Source: Pseudovibrio exalbescens DSM 16456
GTDB taxonomy: Bacteria > Pseudomonadota > Alphaproteobacteria > Rhizobiales > Stappiaceae
Direction of reading: 5' to 3'
NCBI RefSeq assembly: GCF_000422785.1
Contig: NZ_AUGS01000002.1
Location: 186,001-250,000, forward strand
Length of the DNA stretch: 64,000 nucleotides
The position numbers and the translations under genes were made by a program. Below the pieces are notes generated by a model, which worked only from the letters and a program-made list of their open reading frames with translations, did no database searches and had not been told where the DNA came from. Shown here one piece after another: positions 34,998-44,981 of this stretch; the first letter of the stretch is position 1, and each line of letters opens with the position of its first letter.

Positions 34998-35005
34998 AGT
35001 AGAAC

Positions 35006-36928
35006 ATGGCAAAGGTCATTGGTATCGACCTCGGCACGACAAATTCGTGCGTATCTGTAATGGACGGCAAATCCGCGAAGGTGATTGAAAACGCCGAAGG
35101 CGCGCGCACCACACCTTCCATGGTGGCATTTACCGACGACGGCGAGCGTCTCGTGGGTCAGCCGGCCAAGCGCCAGGCAGTCACCAACCCAACCGATACG
35201 CTCTTTGCCGTCAAGCGCTTGATCGGGCGGCGCTATGATGACCCGACCGTCGGTAAGGACAAGGATCTTGTTCCTTACAAGATCGTCAAGGCCGACAACG
35301 GCGACGCTTGGGTAGAAGCGGAAGGCGAAAAGTACTCGCCCTCTCAGGTGTCCGCATTCATTCTTCAGAAGATGAAGGAAACAGCCGAATCCTATCTTGG
35401 TGAGAAAGTGGAGCAGGCGGTCATCACCGTTCCGGCTTACTTCAATGACGCCCAGCGTCAGGCCACCAAGGACGCCGGCAAGATTGCTGGTCTGGAAGTT
35501 CTTCGCATCATCAACGAGCCGACTGCCGCCGCGCTGGCTTACGGCATGGACAAGGACGACGGCAAGACCATCGCAGTCTACGACCTCGGTGGTGGTACGT
35601 TCGACGTGTCCATTCTGGAAATTGGCGATGGCGTGTTTGAAGTGAAGTCCACCAACGGGGACACCTTCCTGGGTGGTGAAGACTTTGACATGCGTCTCGT
35701 TGACTATCTGGCTGAAGAGTTCAAGAAGGATCAGGGCATCGACCTGAAGCAGGACAAGCTCGCCCTGCAGCGTCTGAAGGAAGCTGCGGAAAAGGCAAAG
35801 ATCGAGCTGTCTTCTTCTTCTCAGACAGAAGTAAACCTGCCGTTCATCACCGCAGACCAGACAGGTCCGAAGCACCTGACGCTGAAGCTGACACGTGCCA
35901 AGTTCGAGCAACTGGTGGATGATCTCGTTCAGCGTACCGTTGAGCCCATGAAGGCGGCTCTCAAGGACGCTGGCATTGCCGCAGGTCAGATCGACGAGGT
36001 TGTTCTCGTTGGTGGTATGACCCGCATGCCTAAGGTTCAGGAAACCGTAAAGAACTTCTTCGGCAAGGATCCGCACAAGGGCGTGAACCCGGACGAAGTT
36101 GTGGCGATGGGCGCAGCGATTCAGGCTGGCGTTCTGCAGGGCGACGTCAAGGACGTTCTGCTTCTGGACGTAACGCCGCTGTCTCTCGGCATTGAGACAC
36201 TGGGCGGTGTGTTCACACGTCTGATCGACCGCAACACGACGATCCCGACCAAGAAGAGCCAGGTGTTCTCCACGGCTGAGGACAACCAGACTGCGGTAAC
36301 TATCCGTGTGTTCCAGGGTGAGCGCGAAATGGCCGCGGACAACAAGCTGCTTGGTCAGTTTGATCTGGTCGGTATTCCGCCAGCACCGCGCGGTGTGCCG
36401 CAGGTTGAAGTCACTTTCGATATCGACGCCAACGGCATCGTGAACGTGTCTGCCAAGGACAAGGGCACCGGCAAGGAACAGCAGATCCGCATTCAGGCAT
36501 CTGGTGGTCTGTCCGATGCCGACATTGAGCAGATGGTGAAGGATGCCGAGGCTCATGCGGATGAGGACAAGAAGCGCAAGGAACTGGTGGAAGCCAAGAA
36601 CCAGGGTGAAGCCCTGTACCACTCCACCGAAAAGTCCTTGAAGGAATACGGCGACAAGGTCAGCGCAGACGACAAGTCCGCGATTGAATCCGCTCTTGCC
36701 GCGCTCAAGACCTCCATGGAAGGCGACGACCTTGAAGACCTCAAGGCCAAGACGCAGAACCTTGCGGAAGTCTCCATGAAACTGGGTGAGGCCATGTATC
36801 AGGCTTCTCAGGAAGCTGAAGCTGGTGAAGGCGCCGACGGTGACGACGGCGATGTTCAAAAGCCGGTTGATGATGTGGTCGATGCGGACTTCGAAGAAGT
36901 GAAGGACGACGACAAGAAGTCGAACTGA
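35006..36928 (+). CDS. dnaK: Hsp70 chaperone DnaK
   Basis: A 640-residue ATP-dependent chaperone. The nucleotide-binding domain begins [15 protein letters not shown] and contains [15 protein letters not shown] and [10 protein letters not shown]. The substrate-binding domain follows ([18 protein letters not shown]), then a helical lid and an acidic tail ending [12 protein letters not shown]. It works with DnaJ, encoded next, and GrpE, not in this window. A strong GGAG precedes the ATG at 35006. The RpoH-like promoter at 34847-34876 drives it, and a 9-bp stem terminator follows. Confidence 0.98.
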   Translation: MAKVIGIDLGTTNSCVSVMDGKSAKVIENAEGARTTPSMVAFTDDGERLVGQPAKRQAVTNPTDTLFAVKRLIGRRYDDPTVGKDKDLVPYKIVKADNGDAWVEAEGEKYSPSQVSAFILQKMKETAESYLGEKVEQAVITVPAYFNDAQRQATKDAGKIAGLEVLRIINEPTAAALAYGMDKDDGKTIAVYDLGGGTFDVSILEIGDGVFEVKSTNGDTFLGGEDFDMRLVDYLAEEFKKDQGIDLKQDKLALQRLKEAAEKAKIELSSSSQTEVNLPFITADQTGPKHLTLKLTRAKFEQLVDDLVQRTVEPMKAALKDAGIAAGQIDEVVLVGGMTRMPKVQETVKNFFGKDPHKGVNPDEVVAMGAAIQAGVLQGDVKDVLLLDVTPLSLGIETLGGVFTRLIDRNTTIPTKKSQVFSTAEDNQTAVTIRVFQGEREMAADNKLLGQFDLVGIPPAPRGVPQVEVTFDIDANGIVNVSAKDKGTGKEQQIRIQASGGLSDADIEQMVKDAEAHADEDKKRKELVEAKNQGEALYHSTEKSLKEYGDKVSADDKSAIESALAALKTSMEGDDLEDLKAKTQNLAEVSMKLGEAMYQASQEAEAGEGADGDDGDVQKPVDDVVDADFEEVKDDDKKSN

Positions 36929-36938
36929 TCGAGCATCA

Positions 36939-36967
36939 ACGCCCCGCGAGAGTTTCTGGCGGGGCGT
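36939..36967 (+). terminator. Terminator after dnaK
   Basis: A 9-bp perfect stem (36939-36947 with 36959-36967) has an 11-base loop and is followed by a T-rich tail. It reduces readthrough from dnaK to dnaJ and can account for the usual excess of DnaK. Confidence 0.8.
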
Positions 36968-37342
36968 CTTGCTTCAAGGTGGCTCTGGTCCGGCGCCAGA
37001 TTCGACGGATCGAGCCATTTTGAGGTCTACTGAGATTTCGGGGCTTCAGGCGTTGGCAAGGATGATACCTGTTGAGCCCCGTCTGCTCTCTTGGGCTTGT
37101 ACTTTCGGGAAGCGCTTGCCATATGCGGCATCAGATACTGAGCTGTGCATGTCCGGTCAGGCCAGTCACGATGAGCAGAGTTGATTGACGGGGACAGGTC
37201 CCCGAAACCACGAGCAGATGTCGGTGCGGGTGAACGCCTCACCTGTTATTGGACGCGGGCCCGGTTATCGGACCTCTTGTGAGGACGGGCAGCGCGCGGC
37301 TTCGTGCCGGACCTTTGCTGCAGTGTTGGAGCGAATTTAAGA
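36968..37342. other. dnaK-dnaJ spacer without a recognised gene
   Basis: Unusually long for this gene pair. It contains a perfect 7-bp palindrome with a 2-base centre, CGGGGAC-AG-GTCCCCG (37189-37204), and a short CCTC/GAGG hairpin near 37274. I find no near-consensus promoter and no protein-like open frame. It probably carries a separate dnaJ promoter. Confidence 0.5.
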
Positions 37343-38473
37343 ATGTCGAAACGGGACTATTACGAGGTGCTCGGCGTATCGCGGGAGGCGGACGATAAGG
37401 CCTTGAAGAGCGCCTATCGCAAGCTCGCGATGAAGTACCACCCTGACCGCAATCCAGGGGATGAAGAGGCTGAGGCCAAGTTCAAGGAAGCCAACGAGGC
37501 CTACGACACGCTGAAAGATCCGCAGCGCCGTGCCGCTTATGACCGCTATGGTCATGCCGCGTTCGAGAACGGCGGCTTTGGTGGCGGGGCCGGTGCCGGG
37601 CCGCATGGGGCTGATTTCGCCTCGGCCATGTCCGATATTTTTGATGAGTTTTTTGGCGGCGGTGCACGCCGTGGTCCCGGTCGCGGCCGCGGGGCGGACT
37701 TGCGTTACAATCTCGATATCACGCTGGAAGAGGCTTACACCGGCAAGGAAGTCGAGATCGAGGTTCCCACTTCCATCACCTGTGACAATTGTTCCGGGTC
37801 CGGCGCAAAACCGGGTACCCAGCCCACCACCTGTAACACTTGTGGCGGGGTGGGGCGCGTACGCGCGGCGCAGGGCTTCTTTACCATGGAGCGAACCTGT
37901 CCGACCTGTCAGGGGCGCGGCGAGATCATCACGGACCCCTGTGAGAAATGTGGCGGAACGGGACGCACGACGCAGAACCGCACCTTGTCCGTCAACATTC
38001 CGGCCGGCATTGAGGATGGCACGCGCATCCGTCTGGCAGGCGAAGGGGAAGCCGGTGTGCGCGGCGGGCCGGCAGGGGATCTCTACATCTTCCTGTCCAT
38101 CAAGCCCCATGAGTTCTTCCAGCGCGACGGTGCGGACATTTTCTGCCGGGTGCCGATTTCCATGACCACAGCGGCGCTGGGCGGTCAGTTCGAGGTGCCC
38201 AGCCTGGACACGGCCACCGCGCGGGTGAAGGTGCCTGAAAGCACTCAGACAGGAAAACAGTTCCGTCTGCGCGGCAAGGGCATGCCAATCATGCGCACCC
38301 ACCAGCATGGCGACATGTACATTCAGGTCGTAGTGGAAACGCCAACCAAGCTTACAAGGCGTCAGCGGGAACTGCTGCAGGAATTCGAAAGTGAGTCTTC
38401 GGGGGAGAACCATCCGGAATCGACCGGGTTCTTTGCCCGCGCCAAGGAGTTTCTTGAGAACCTGAAGGGTTGA
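37343..38473 (+). CDS. dnaJ: Hsp40 co-chaperone DnaJ
   Basis: A 376-residue type I DnaJ. The J domain has [10 protein letters not shown] at the start and the HPD triad in KYHPDRNPG (near 33-41). A Gly/Phe-rich linker ([15 protein letters not shown]) follows, then four CxxCxGxG zinc repeats, beginning [24 protein letters not shown] and CEKCGGTG. C-terminal substrate domains complete the protein. It delivers clients to DnaK and stimulates its ATPase. The ATG at 37343 gives the conserved MSKRDYYE start; its ribosome site is weak (GGAG 11 bases upstream). Confidence 0.97.
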   Translation: MSKRDYYEVLGVSREADDKALKSAYRKLAMKYHPDRNPGDEEAEAKFKEANEAYDTLKDPQRRAAYDRYGHAAFENGGFGGGAGAGPHGADFASAMSDIFDEFFGGGARRGPGRGRGADLRYNLDITLEEAYTGKEVEIEVPTSITCDNCSGSGAKPGTQPTTCNTCGGVGRVRAAQGFFTMERTCPTCQGRGEIITDPCEKCGGTGRTTQNRTLSVNIPAGIEDGTRIRLAGEGEAGVRGGPAGDLYIFLSIKPHEFFQRDGADIFCRVPISMTTAALGGQFEVPSLDTATARVKVPESTQTGKQFRLRGKGMPIMRTHQHGDMYIQVVVETPTKLTRRQRELLQEFESESSGENHPESTGFFARAKEFLENLKG

Positions 38474-38542
38474 TCTGAACCGCCGCGTCGTGTGTAACAC
38501 AATGGTGATGATCGCATAAGTAACGCGTTGAGGGAGAAGTGC

Positions 38543-39151
38543 ATGTCGAGCGAGATAAAGGGTCGAAAGCCGGACGCCTTGAAAAAGCTTCGAAAAGACA
38601 TGCAGTTCATCCTTGAATGGGCCGAGTCTCCGCTTACGGTTGGCGCGGTTGCCCCGTCGAGCCGCTATCTGGGTCAGCTGATGGCCAGCTACATACCCAA
38701 GGATACGGATGCCCCGGTTCTGGAACTGGGTCCGGGCACCGGCGCCGTCACGAAGGCGGTGCTGGCCAGCGGCCTGGCTCCGGAGCGTGTGATCGCTTTG
38801 GAGTACAGTGCGGACTTCTGCCGAACGCTGGAAGACAAGTTTCCGCAGATCTCGGTTGTGCGCGGCGATGCCTACGATATCGGTACGTCCCTGCCAGATG
38901 TACAGCCGGGTACGTTGAGCGCCATTGTTTCCAGTTTGCCGTTGCTCACCCGGCCCTCTGCACAGCGGGTGTCATTTTTGCGCCATGCTTTGTCATATCT
39001 GGCACCGGGCGCACCCTTCATCCAGTTTTCCTATTCTCTGGCGCCGCCCGTATCCGTGAAAGGCACGGACATGACCGTCGAGCGCTCGCAATGGATATTG
39101 CGCAATCTGCCGCCCGCCCGTGTTTGGGTTTATCGCCGCCCTTGCCATTGA
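38543..39151 (+). CDS. pmtA: Phosphatidylethanolamine N-methyltransferase, PmtA type
   Basis: A 202-residue SAM-dependent methyltransferase. ESPLTVGAVAPSSRYLGQLM followed by VLELGPGTGAVTKAVL (SAM motif I) is the hallmark of the rhizobial phospholipid methyltransferase/rRNA-dimethylase-like group, which makes phosphatidylcholine from phosphatidylethanolamine. PmtA next to dnaJ is a known rhizobial arrangement. The ATG at 38543 has GGGAG six bases upstream, better than a TTG at 38528. It is peripheral-membrane in known members. The assignment rests on motif and position. Confidence 0.82.
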   Translation: MSSEIKGRKPDALKKLRKDMQFILEWAESPLTVGAVAPSSRYLGQLMASYIPKDTDAPVLELGPGTGAVTKAVLASGLAPERVIALEYSADFCRTLEDKFPQISVVRGDAYDIGTSLPDVQPGTLSAIVSSLPLLTRPSAQRVSFLRHALSYLAPGAPFIQFSYSLAPPVSVKGTDMTVERSQWILRNLPPARVWVYRRPCH

Positions 39152-39216
39152 AGGCCTCATTGCCTGATGGTCTCATGCCAGTCAGACTCCGACGTTAACA
39201 GGAAGGAAGCCATATC

Positions 39217-39807
39217 ATGACCCCCAAGTTTCTCGTTGTCTCCGGCTCCACCCGTGCAAAATCCTTCAATAACCAACTCGCCGCGTTGGTCGGCAAGTAT
39301 CTGGCGCTGGAGAACGCGGAGGTGACGCGCCTCAATCTGGAGGACTATCCGCTGCCGCTCTATAACGGCGATCTGGAAGATGAAAAGGGTGTGCCTGAAA
39401 ACGCGGTGAAGTTGAAACGGTTGTTCGAGACCCATGACGGCATCTTCATTGCCTCGCCGGAATATAACAGCTCCATTACCCCCTTGTTGAAGAACACGCT
39501 CGACTGGATCAGCCGTGTACGCGACGAGGGAGAACAGCCGCTTTCGGTCTTCCGCAAAAGCATTTATGCCGTTGGCGGCGCCTCGCCGGGCCTGCATGGC
39601 ACCATGCGCGGCCTTATTCATCTGCGCACGGTGTTGGAAATCGGCCTTGGCTGCACGGTGCTGCCGGACATGATCACGGTAAACTATGCCGGCAAGGCTT
39701 TTGCCGAAAACGGAGATCTGGCCAACGAGCAGACCCAGCGCCGCCTGACCCTGCTTGTGGAGCGGCTGCACAAGGAAGCTCAAAGCCGGATGATCCGATC
39801 TGATTGA
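39217..39807 (+). CDS. NAD(P)H-dependent FMN reductase family protein
   Basis: A 196-residue flavodoxin-like protein. SGSTRAKSFNNQLAAL (residues 9-24) is the FMN phosphate-binding loop, and SPEYNSSITPLLKNTLDW (near 86) is the family signature. GGASPGLHGTMRG near 125 contacts the flavin. Members reduce FMN, quinones or chromate. GGAAGG precedes the ATG. It is 65 bases after pmtA and 112 before hslV. Physiological substrate unknown. Confidence 0.88.
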   Translation: MTPKFLVVSGSTRAKSFNNQLAALVGKYLALENAEVTRLNLEDYPLPLYNGDLEDEKGVPENAVKLKRLFETHDGIFIASPEYNSSITPLLKNTLDWISRVRDEGEQPLSVFRKSIYAVGGASPGLHGTMRGLIHLRTVLEIGLGCTVLPDMITVNYAGKAFAENGDLANEQTQRRLTLLVERLHKEAQSRMIRSD

Positions 39808-39918
39808 GAAATCTCGGCTCTGGCAATTGGCAGCGGCGTCTGCGCTGCATACATAAGACACCAGTGACTTGATAACGGATAGGTTTTAGAACTGCACAAC
39901 AGCAGTTGGAGTATTTTG

Positions 39919-40488
39919 ATGAGTGAACAACGTGAGCCGCAACAGTGGCATGGCACAACAATCCTCACAGTGCGCAAGGGCGGCAAGGTCGTCATCGCTG
40001 GTGATGGGCAGGTCTCGTTGGGCCAAACCGTGATCAAGGGCTCGGCCCGCAAGGTGCGCCCACTGGCCAAGGGTGAGGTCATTGCCGGCTTTGCTGGCGC
40101 AACGGCGGACGCCTTCACGTTGTTCGAGCGGCTGGAAGCCAAGCTGGAGCAGTACCCCGGCCAGTTGATGCGTGCCTGTGTTGAACTTGCCAAGGACTGG
40201 CGCACGGACCGCTACCTGCGCCGGCTCGAAGCGATGATGCTGGTGGCCGACACCAAGATCACGCTGGTGCTGACCGGGACGGGCGATGTGCTTGAGCCGG
40301 AACAGGGCGTCATGGGCATTGGCTCAGGCGGCAACTACGCGCTGTCCGCAGCGCGGGCGCTGGTCGATACAGATCTGGATGCAGAACACATTTGCCGCAA
40401 GGCCATGGGCATTGCCGCCGACATTTGTGTGTACACCAACAACAATCTTACCATTGAAACCCTGGAAGATACCTCTGGCGCTTCCTGA
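39919..40488 (+). CDS. hslV: ATP-dependent protease peptidase subunit HslV
   Basis: A 189-residue proteasome-like threonine peptidase. The catalytic Thr is in [12 protein letters not shown], so about a dozen N-terminal residues are expected to be removed, as usual in alphaproteobacteria. [15 protein letters not shown] and [13 protein letters not shown] are conserved. ATG at 39919 is preferred to a TTG three bases earlier because TTGGAG is properly spaced. It forms a dodecamer capped by HslU, encoded 79 bases downstream; a short hairpin near 40542-40557 lies between. Confidence 0.96.
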   Translation: MSEQREPQQWHGTTILTVRKGGKVVIAGDGQVSLGQTVIKGSARKVRPLAKGEVIAGFAGATADAFTLFERLEAKLEQYPGQLMRACVELAKDWRTDRYLRRLEAMMLVADTKITLVLTGTGDVLEPEQGVMGIGSGGNYALSAARALVDTDLDAEHICRKAMGIAADICVYTNNNLTIETLEDTSGAS

Positions 40489-40567
40489 GAGCGCAAGGCG
40501 TGAAGGATTGTAGGAAACAGCAGGCTGGGTCGCACAGGCACCTGGCCGTGCCGGGAAAGATGATAGT

Positions 40568-41875
40568 ATGACGAATTATTCCCCACGCGAGATCGTATCT
40601 GAGTTGGACCGATACATCATTGGTCAGCACGACGCAAAACGCGCTGTTGCCATTGCGCTGCGCAACCGGTGGCGTCGTCAGCAGCTCGAAGAAGGCCTGC
40701 GCGAAGAAGTTCTGCCCAAGAACATCTTGATGATCGGGCCAACCGGTGTCGGCAAGACCGAAATCTCGCGCCGTCTCGCCAGACTGGCCAATGCCCCGTT
40801 TACCAAGGTGGAAGCAACCAAGTTTACTGAGGTTGGCTACGTGGGCCGGGACGTGGAACAGATTGTCCGTGATCTCGTAGAATCCGGAATCACGTTGGTG
40901 CGCGAGCGCAGCCGCAAGGAAGTGGAAGCCAAAGCGCATCTGCTGGCGGAAGAACGGGTTCTGGATGCCCTCGTAGGTCAGGGGGCAAGTCCTGCAACCC
41001 GTGACAGTTTCCGCAAGAAACTGCGTGAAGGGGAACTGGACGAAAAGGAAATCGAAGTGGAAGTGCGCGCCCAGCCGCAAATGCCCAGCTTCGATATTCC
41101 CGGCATGCCGGGTGGCGGCAGCATTGGCGTCATGAATCTTTCCGATATGCTCGGTAAGGCCTTTGGCGGGCAAACCAAGACCAAGCGCACAACGGTGCGG
41201 GACAGTCACCAGCTTCTGGTCACGGAAGAATCCGACAAGCTGCTGGACGAGGAAAAGATCGTGCAGGAGGCCATCAGCCTCGTGGAGAACTCGGGCATCG
41301 TCTTCCTCGATGAAATCGACAAGATCTGTGCCAAGGATACCCGCGGCGGCGGGGATGTGTCCCGAGAAGGTGTTCAGCGTGATCTGTTGCCGCTCATTGA
41401 AGGCACTGTGGTTTCAACCAAGCACGGACCTGTAAAAACGGACCACATCCTGTTCATCGCTTCTGGCGCGTTCCATGTGTCCAAACCGTCAGATCTTCTA
41501 CCGGAACTGCAAGGCCGCCTGCCCATTCGCGTCGAACTCAAGGCGCTCACCCGGGATGATTTCCGCTGCATTCTCACGGATACGGAGGCCAGCCTCATCA
41601 AGCAGTACGTGGCTCTGATGGGGACTGAAGAGCTCACGGTAGAGTTCACTGAGGACGCCATTGACGAGATTGCGACCCTTGCCGTGGATCTGAACGCCAA
41701 TATCGAAAACATTGGCGCGCGCCGCTTGCAAACGGTCATGGAACGTATTCTGGATGATATCTCTTTCACTGCGCCTGATCGGGCGGGGGAAACCGTGGTC
41801 ATCGACGCAGAATATGTCCAGCGCAATATTGGTGATCTGGCAAAGAATATTGATCTGTCGCAGTTCATCCTTTGA
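40568..41875 (+). CDS. hslU: ATP-dependent protease ATPase subunit HslU
   Basis: A 435-residue AAA+ unfoldase. It begins [20 protein letters not shown], with Walker [10 protein letters not shown] (near 58-66), the pore motif GYVGRD, the inserted I-domain (about 110-240), Walker B VFLDEIDK, and sensor region. The C-terminus LSQFIL is the tail that docks into HslV. It unfolds heat-damaged and regulatory proteins for HslV. Start is clear from conservation. The next gene is on the same strand after a GGTGGGCT/AGCCCGCC hairpin at 41920-41940. Confidence 0.97.
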   Translation: MTNYSPREIVSELDRYIIGQHDAKRAVAIALRNRWRRQQLEEGLREEVLPKNILMIGPTGVGKTEISRRLARLANAPFTKVEATKFTEVGYVGRDVEQIVRDLVESGITLVRERSRKEVEAKAHLLAEERVLDALVGQGASPATRDSFRKKLREGELDEKEIEVEVRAQPQMPSFDIPGMPGGGSIGVMNLSDMLGKAFGGQTKTKRTTVRDSHQLLVTEESDKLLDEEKIVQEAISLVENSGIVFLDEIDKICAKDTRGGGDVSREGVQRDLLPLIEGTVVSTKHGPVKTDHILFIASGAFHVSKPSDLLPELQGRLPIRVELKALTRDDFRCILTDTEASLIKQYVALMGTEELTVEFTEDAIDEIATLAVDLNANIENIGARRLQTVMERILDDISFTAPDRAGETVVIDAEYVQRNIGDLAKNIDLSQFIL

Positions 41876-41965
41876 TCATCGCGCCGTACTGACGTAAAAA
41901 TGAGCGGGCGAGGGAGACCGGTGGGCTAATCCAGCCCGCCTGTCTGAAGGGATTGGAGCGGAACA

Positions 41966-42460
41966 ATGGTAGCCATTCGAAAAGCCAATGAAGAGGGGCA
42001 TCGACGCAAATTCCTTGTCGTTGTCGACGAAACCCCGGAGTGCGGCCGCGCCATAGTTTATGCAGCGCGCCGAGCCGCAAGCACCGGTGGGGTCGTCGTA
42101 TTGCTCTATGTGATTGCGCCAGGTAATTTTCAGCATTGGCTCGGGGTGGAAGACATCATGCGCGCCGAAGCTCAGGAGACCGCGGAAACAACACTGGCCA
42201 AGGCCGCTGAACGCGTCCGGGCAGCAGCTCGCACCGAACCGGAAATGGTCATTCGTGAAGGGCAGCGGTCCGACGAGATCATGAGTTTGATTGATGCCGA
42301 CGCGGATATTGCCACTCTGGTGTTGGCAGCTGGAACTTCCAAGGAGGGTCCGGGACCGCTTGTTTCGTCGATTGCCGGCAAAACCGCCGGGTCTTTTCCA
42401 ATTCCGATCACCATCGTGCCCGGAAATCTGGACGATGATGCACTGGCAGCACTGGCGTAG
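41966..42460 (+). CDS. Universal stress protein (UspA family)
   Basis: A 164-residue single-domain Usp. It begins with a charged extension, then FLVVVDETPECGRAIVYAARRA (first strand and helix), VVLLYVIAP, and a C-terminal VLAAGTSKEGPGPLVSSIAG segment in place of the usual G-2x-G-9x-G(S/T) ATP motif. The match to that ATP motif is loose, so ATP binding is uncertain. GGAGCGG precedes the ATG. It lies between hslU and the Nfu gene. General stress role inferred from family. Confidence 0.87.
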   Translation: MVAIRKANEEGHRRKFLVVVDETPECGRAIVYAARRAASTGGVVVLLYVIAPGNFQHWLGVEDIMRAEAQETAETTLAKAAERVRAAARTEPEMVIREGQRSDEIMSLIDADADIATLVLAAGTSKEGPGPLVSSIAGKTAGSFPIPITIVPGNLDDDALAALA

Positions 42461-42626
42461 GCGGGCATTCTCCCCATATTATGGGTAGAACTACGCAGCA
42501 GACGGAAAGTTGATTGGAAAACCGTTCTTGAAGCTGGCAGTAGCAATAGTAATTATCTAAGAGAACACGATCTGCGAGGACAGCTTTGTCATTAGAGGCT
42601 GTCTCCAACCCCTTTTGGAAGGCGCT

Positions 42627-43187
42627 ATGTTTATCCAGACCGAAGTGACGCCAAATCCTGCGACCCTGAAGTTCTTGCCGGGACGGGTGGTCATGTCCGA
42701 AGGAACCCTGGACTTCCGAAGTGCAGAGGAGGCCGCGGTATCCCCGCTGGCGGAAAACCTGTTTTCCATCCCGGGTGTGGTTGGAATCTTTTTCGGCCAT
42801 GATTTCATCACCGTAACCAAGGATGACGCCGATTGGCAGCATTTGCGGCCGGCGATCCTCGGCATGATCATGGAACATTTCATGTCCGGTGCGCCGCTTT
42901 TGCGCAACGATGCCGCTGGTGACGATGATACCGGTGACGAGTTCTTTGACGAGGGTGACGAAGACACCGTTACCATGATCAAGGACCTTCTGGAAACGCG
43001 TGTGCGCCCTGCCGTGGCTCAGGATGGCGGTGATATTACCTTCCGGGGCTACAAGGAAGGCATCGTCTATTTGAGCATGCGCGGAGCTTGTGCTGGCTGC
43101 CCGTCATCGACAGCTACGTTGAGCCACGGTATTCAGAATCTGATGCGTCATTTCATTCCGGAAGTGCAGGAAGTTAGACAAATTTAG
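42627..43187 (+). CDS. nfuA: NfuA-type iron-sulfur cluster carrier
   Basis: A 186-residue scaffold/carrier. The N-terminal Nfu domain begins MFIQTEVTPNPATLKFLPG, and the C-terminal NifU-like domain has DGGDITFRGYKEGIVYLSM and the cluster-binding cysteines in GACAGCPSS. An acidic linker (about 100-115) joins them. It passes Fe-S clusters to client proteins such as MiaB, encoded 3 kb downstream. The ATG at 42627 has GGAAGG five bases upstream. The order usp, nfu, tsaB, rimI, fur is typical of Rhizobiales. Confidence 0.93.
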   Translation: MFIQTEVTPNPATLKFLPGRVVMSEGTLDFRSAEEAAVSPLAENLFSIPGVVGIFFGHDFITVTKDDADWQHLRPAILGMIMEHFMSGAPLLRNDAAGDDDTGDEFFDEGDEDTVTMIKDLLETRVRPAVAQDGGDITFRGYKEGIVYLSMRGACAGCPSSTATLSHGIQNLMRHFIPEVQEVRQI

Positions 43188-43316
43188 ATTTACTCTAAGG
43201 TAACTTTGGGTAAAGCCCTACCCATTAAAACTGTCGGGGATAATACGATCAAGACTTATGGGCTAGAACTTAATGGTTGCTCGACAAAAACTGCGGCGGA
43301 CGGTAAGCCGAATTCT

Positions 43317-43997
43317 ATGAAACTGCTTGCGATTGATACAGCACTGAGTTCCTGCGCTGCCGCCGTTTTAAACTTTGAAAACGGGGAGGAAACTCTTGTC
43401 GCCCAGAGCGAGGATCTGGGCCGAGGGCATGCCGAACGTATCATGAGCATGGTCTCGGGGGTGATGGCAGAGTCCTCGACAACCTTCAATGGTCTTGACC
43501 GTATTGTGGTCAATGTTGGTCCGGGCAGTTTTACCGGTTTGCGTATAGGACTATCGATTGCGCGCGGCTTTGGTCTGGTGCTTGGCAAGCCTGTCGTTCC
43601 GGTGACAACGCTCACCGCCATTGCGGCAGAAGTGCTTGTTCATCCTGCCAACGATCGGCCGTTGCTGGTGGCACTGGATGCGCGTCGCGACGAGGTCTAT
43701 TGCCAGTCCTTTACTCCGCAAGCCACCCCTCTGGGGGAGGCCAAGGTGTCAACCGTCAAGGATCTGGCGCACGACTTGCCAGACAATACGTTGCTTGCCG
43801 GATCTGCGGCTTTGGCCATTGCCAAGACCTCAGGCATTGATACCGAAGCCGTTCGGAGCGAGGCAGCTCATGCAAACATTGAGTTTGTTGCTCGCCTTGG
43901 ATTGAATGCGCCCGTGCCGCAGAAGGCCCCCATGCCGCTCTATCTGCGGCCGCCCGACGCCAAGCCCCAGGAAAAGGGAAGGGTCATTCGGCAATGA
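43317..43997 (+). CDS. tsaB: tRNA threonylcarbamoyladenosine biosynthesis protein TsaB
   Basis: A 226-residue ASKHA-fold partner of TsaD for t6A modification of ANN-decoding tRNAs. MKLLAIDTALSSCAAAVL opens the protein, and VNVGPGSFTGLRIGLSIARG (near 61-80) is diagnostic. The ATG at 43317 is preferred; an earlier in-frame ATG at 43206 adds 37 non-conserved residues. The ribosome site is weak. The last 4 bases (ATGA, 43994-43997) overlap the rimI start, so translation is coupled. Confidence 0.93.
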   Translation: MKLLAIDTALSSCAAAVLNFENGEETLVAQSEDLGRGHAERIMSMVSGVMAESSTTFNGLDRIVVNVGPGSFTGLRIGLSIARGFGLVLGKPVVPVTTLTAIAAEVLVHPANDRPLLVALDARRDEVYCQSFTPQATPLGEAKVSTVKDLAHDLPDNTLLAGSAALAIAKTSGIDTEAVRSEAAHANIEFVARLGLNAPVPQKAPMPLYLRPPDAKPQEKGRVIRQ

Positions 43998-44482
43998 GCC
44001 TAAGCTGGTTCAAAACCCAGCTCCCGGTCATAGAGGAAGCCCAGCAACACGATCTGCCCGAACTTGCCAACATCCATTCTGCATGTTTCACACATGGATG
44101 GGGAACGGCGGAGCTTGCTTCGCTGTATGGCCAGATCGGTGTATTCTTCTTGGCAGCCTGGGTCGGGTCCACGCCGCAACGGCGCGAGCTTGTGGGTTTT
44201 CTCGCTATCAGATCGGTTGCAGGAGAGGCCGAAGTGCTGACGATTGCCGTTCATCCTCGTCATCGAGGGCGTGGCATCGCGCGCAAGCTGATGCATGACG
44301 GGATATTCCGCCTTTATTCCGAGCGCGCCGAAGTGCTATTTCTGGAGGTGGATGAAGCGAACACGGCGGCCGTCACGCTCTACAAAAAACTGGGGTTCAA
44401 GCAGGTCGGTGTGCGCAAAGGCTACTATTCTGCGAGCGAAGGCAGTGGGACAGCGCTTGTCATGCGCTGCGAACTCCGGTAA
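43994..44482 (+). CDS. rimI: Ribosomal-protein alanine N-acetyltransferase family protein RimI
   Basis: A 162-residue GNAT acetyltransferase. The acetyl-CoA loop is VHPRHRGRGIARKLM (near 93-107), and FLEVDEANTAAVTLYKKLGFKQVGVRKGYY is the C-terminal GNAT signature split here into two stretches around residues 118-147. RimI acetylates the N-terminus of ribosomal protein S18. It is translationally coupled to tsaB, the usual partner. Confidence 0.92.
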   Translation: MSLSWFKTQLPVIEEAQQHDLPELANIHSACFTHGWGTAELASLYGQIGVFFLAAWVGSTPQRRELVGFLAIRSVAGEAEVLTIAVHPRHRGRGIARKLMHDGIFRLYSERAEVLFLEVDEANTAAVTLYKKLGFKQVGVRKGYYSASEGSGTALVMRCELR

Positions 44483-44541
44483 TCGCAGGGCAGTCACATT
44501 GAACTTCGCCACGTACAACCGGCATTGAGGTACGGAATTCC

Positions 44542-44976
44542 ATGGTTGCTGAGAACGAAATGACACTTATTGAGCTCTGCGCCCACAAGGGTATGCGCAT
44601 GACCGATCAGCGCCGCGTCATCGCCGATGTCATTCAGGCAGCCGAAGACCATCCCGATGTGGAAGAGCTGTACCGGCGTGCCGTTGAGATCGATCCCAAG
44701 ATCTCCATTTCCACTGTTTATCGCACGGTCAAGCTGTTTGAGGATGCAGGCATCATCGAGCGCCATGATTTCCGGGATGGACGGTCGCGCTATGAACCAG
44801 TGTCAGAAGAACATCATGATCACCTGATAGATCTGAGAACCGGCAACGTGATTGAATTCCGCAGCGAGGAAATCGAGCGCATTCAGGAAGAAGTGGCGCG
44901 CAAGCTCGGATTCAAGCTCATTGATCATCGGTTGGAATTGTACGGCGTCCCCCTGTCTGACGATAAAGAGGCCTGA
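44542..44976 (+). CDS. fur: Fur-family metalloregulator (Fur/Mur-like)
   Basis: A 144-residue winged-helix regulator. LCAHKGMRMTDQRRVIADVI is the first helix region, and ISISTVYRTVKLFEDAGII the recognition helix (near 53-71). EEHHDHLIDL carries the central metal ligands. The C-terminal CxxC zinc pairs of E. coli Fur are absent. In rhizobia the orthologue at this position is usually the manganese-responsive Mur, so metal specificity is open. ATG at 44542 or 44560. It precedes plsC by 5 bases. Confidence 0.9.
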   Translation: MVAENEMTLIELCAHKGMRMTDQRRVIADVIQAAEDHPDVEELYRRAVEIDPKISISTVYRTVKLFEDAGIIERHDFRDGRSRYEPVSEEHHDHLIDLRTGNVIEFRSEEIERIQEEVARKLGFKLIDHRLELYGVPLSDDKEA

Positions 44977-44981
44977 TCTAC

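Noticed and set aside
34955-36859. 634-codon open frame antisense to dnaK
   Set aside because: Long antisense frames opposite dnaK are a well-known artefact; the translation is not protein-like.
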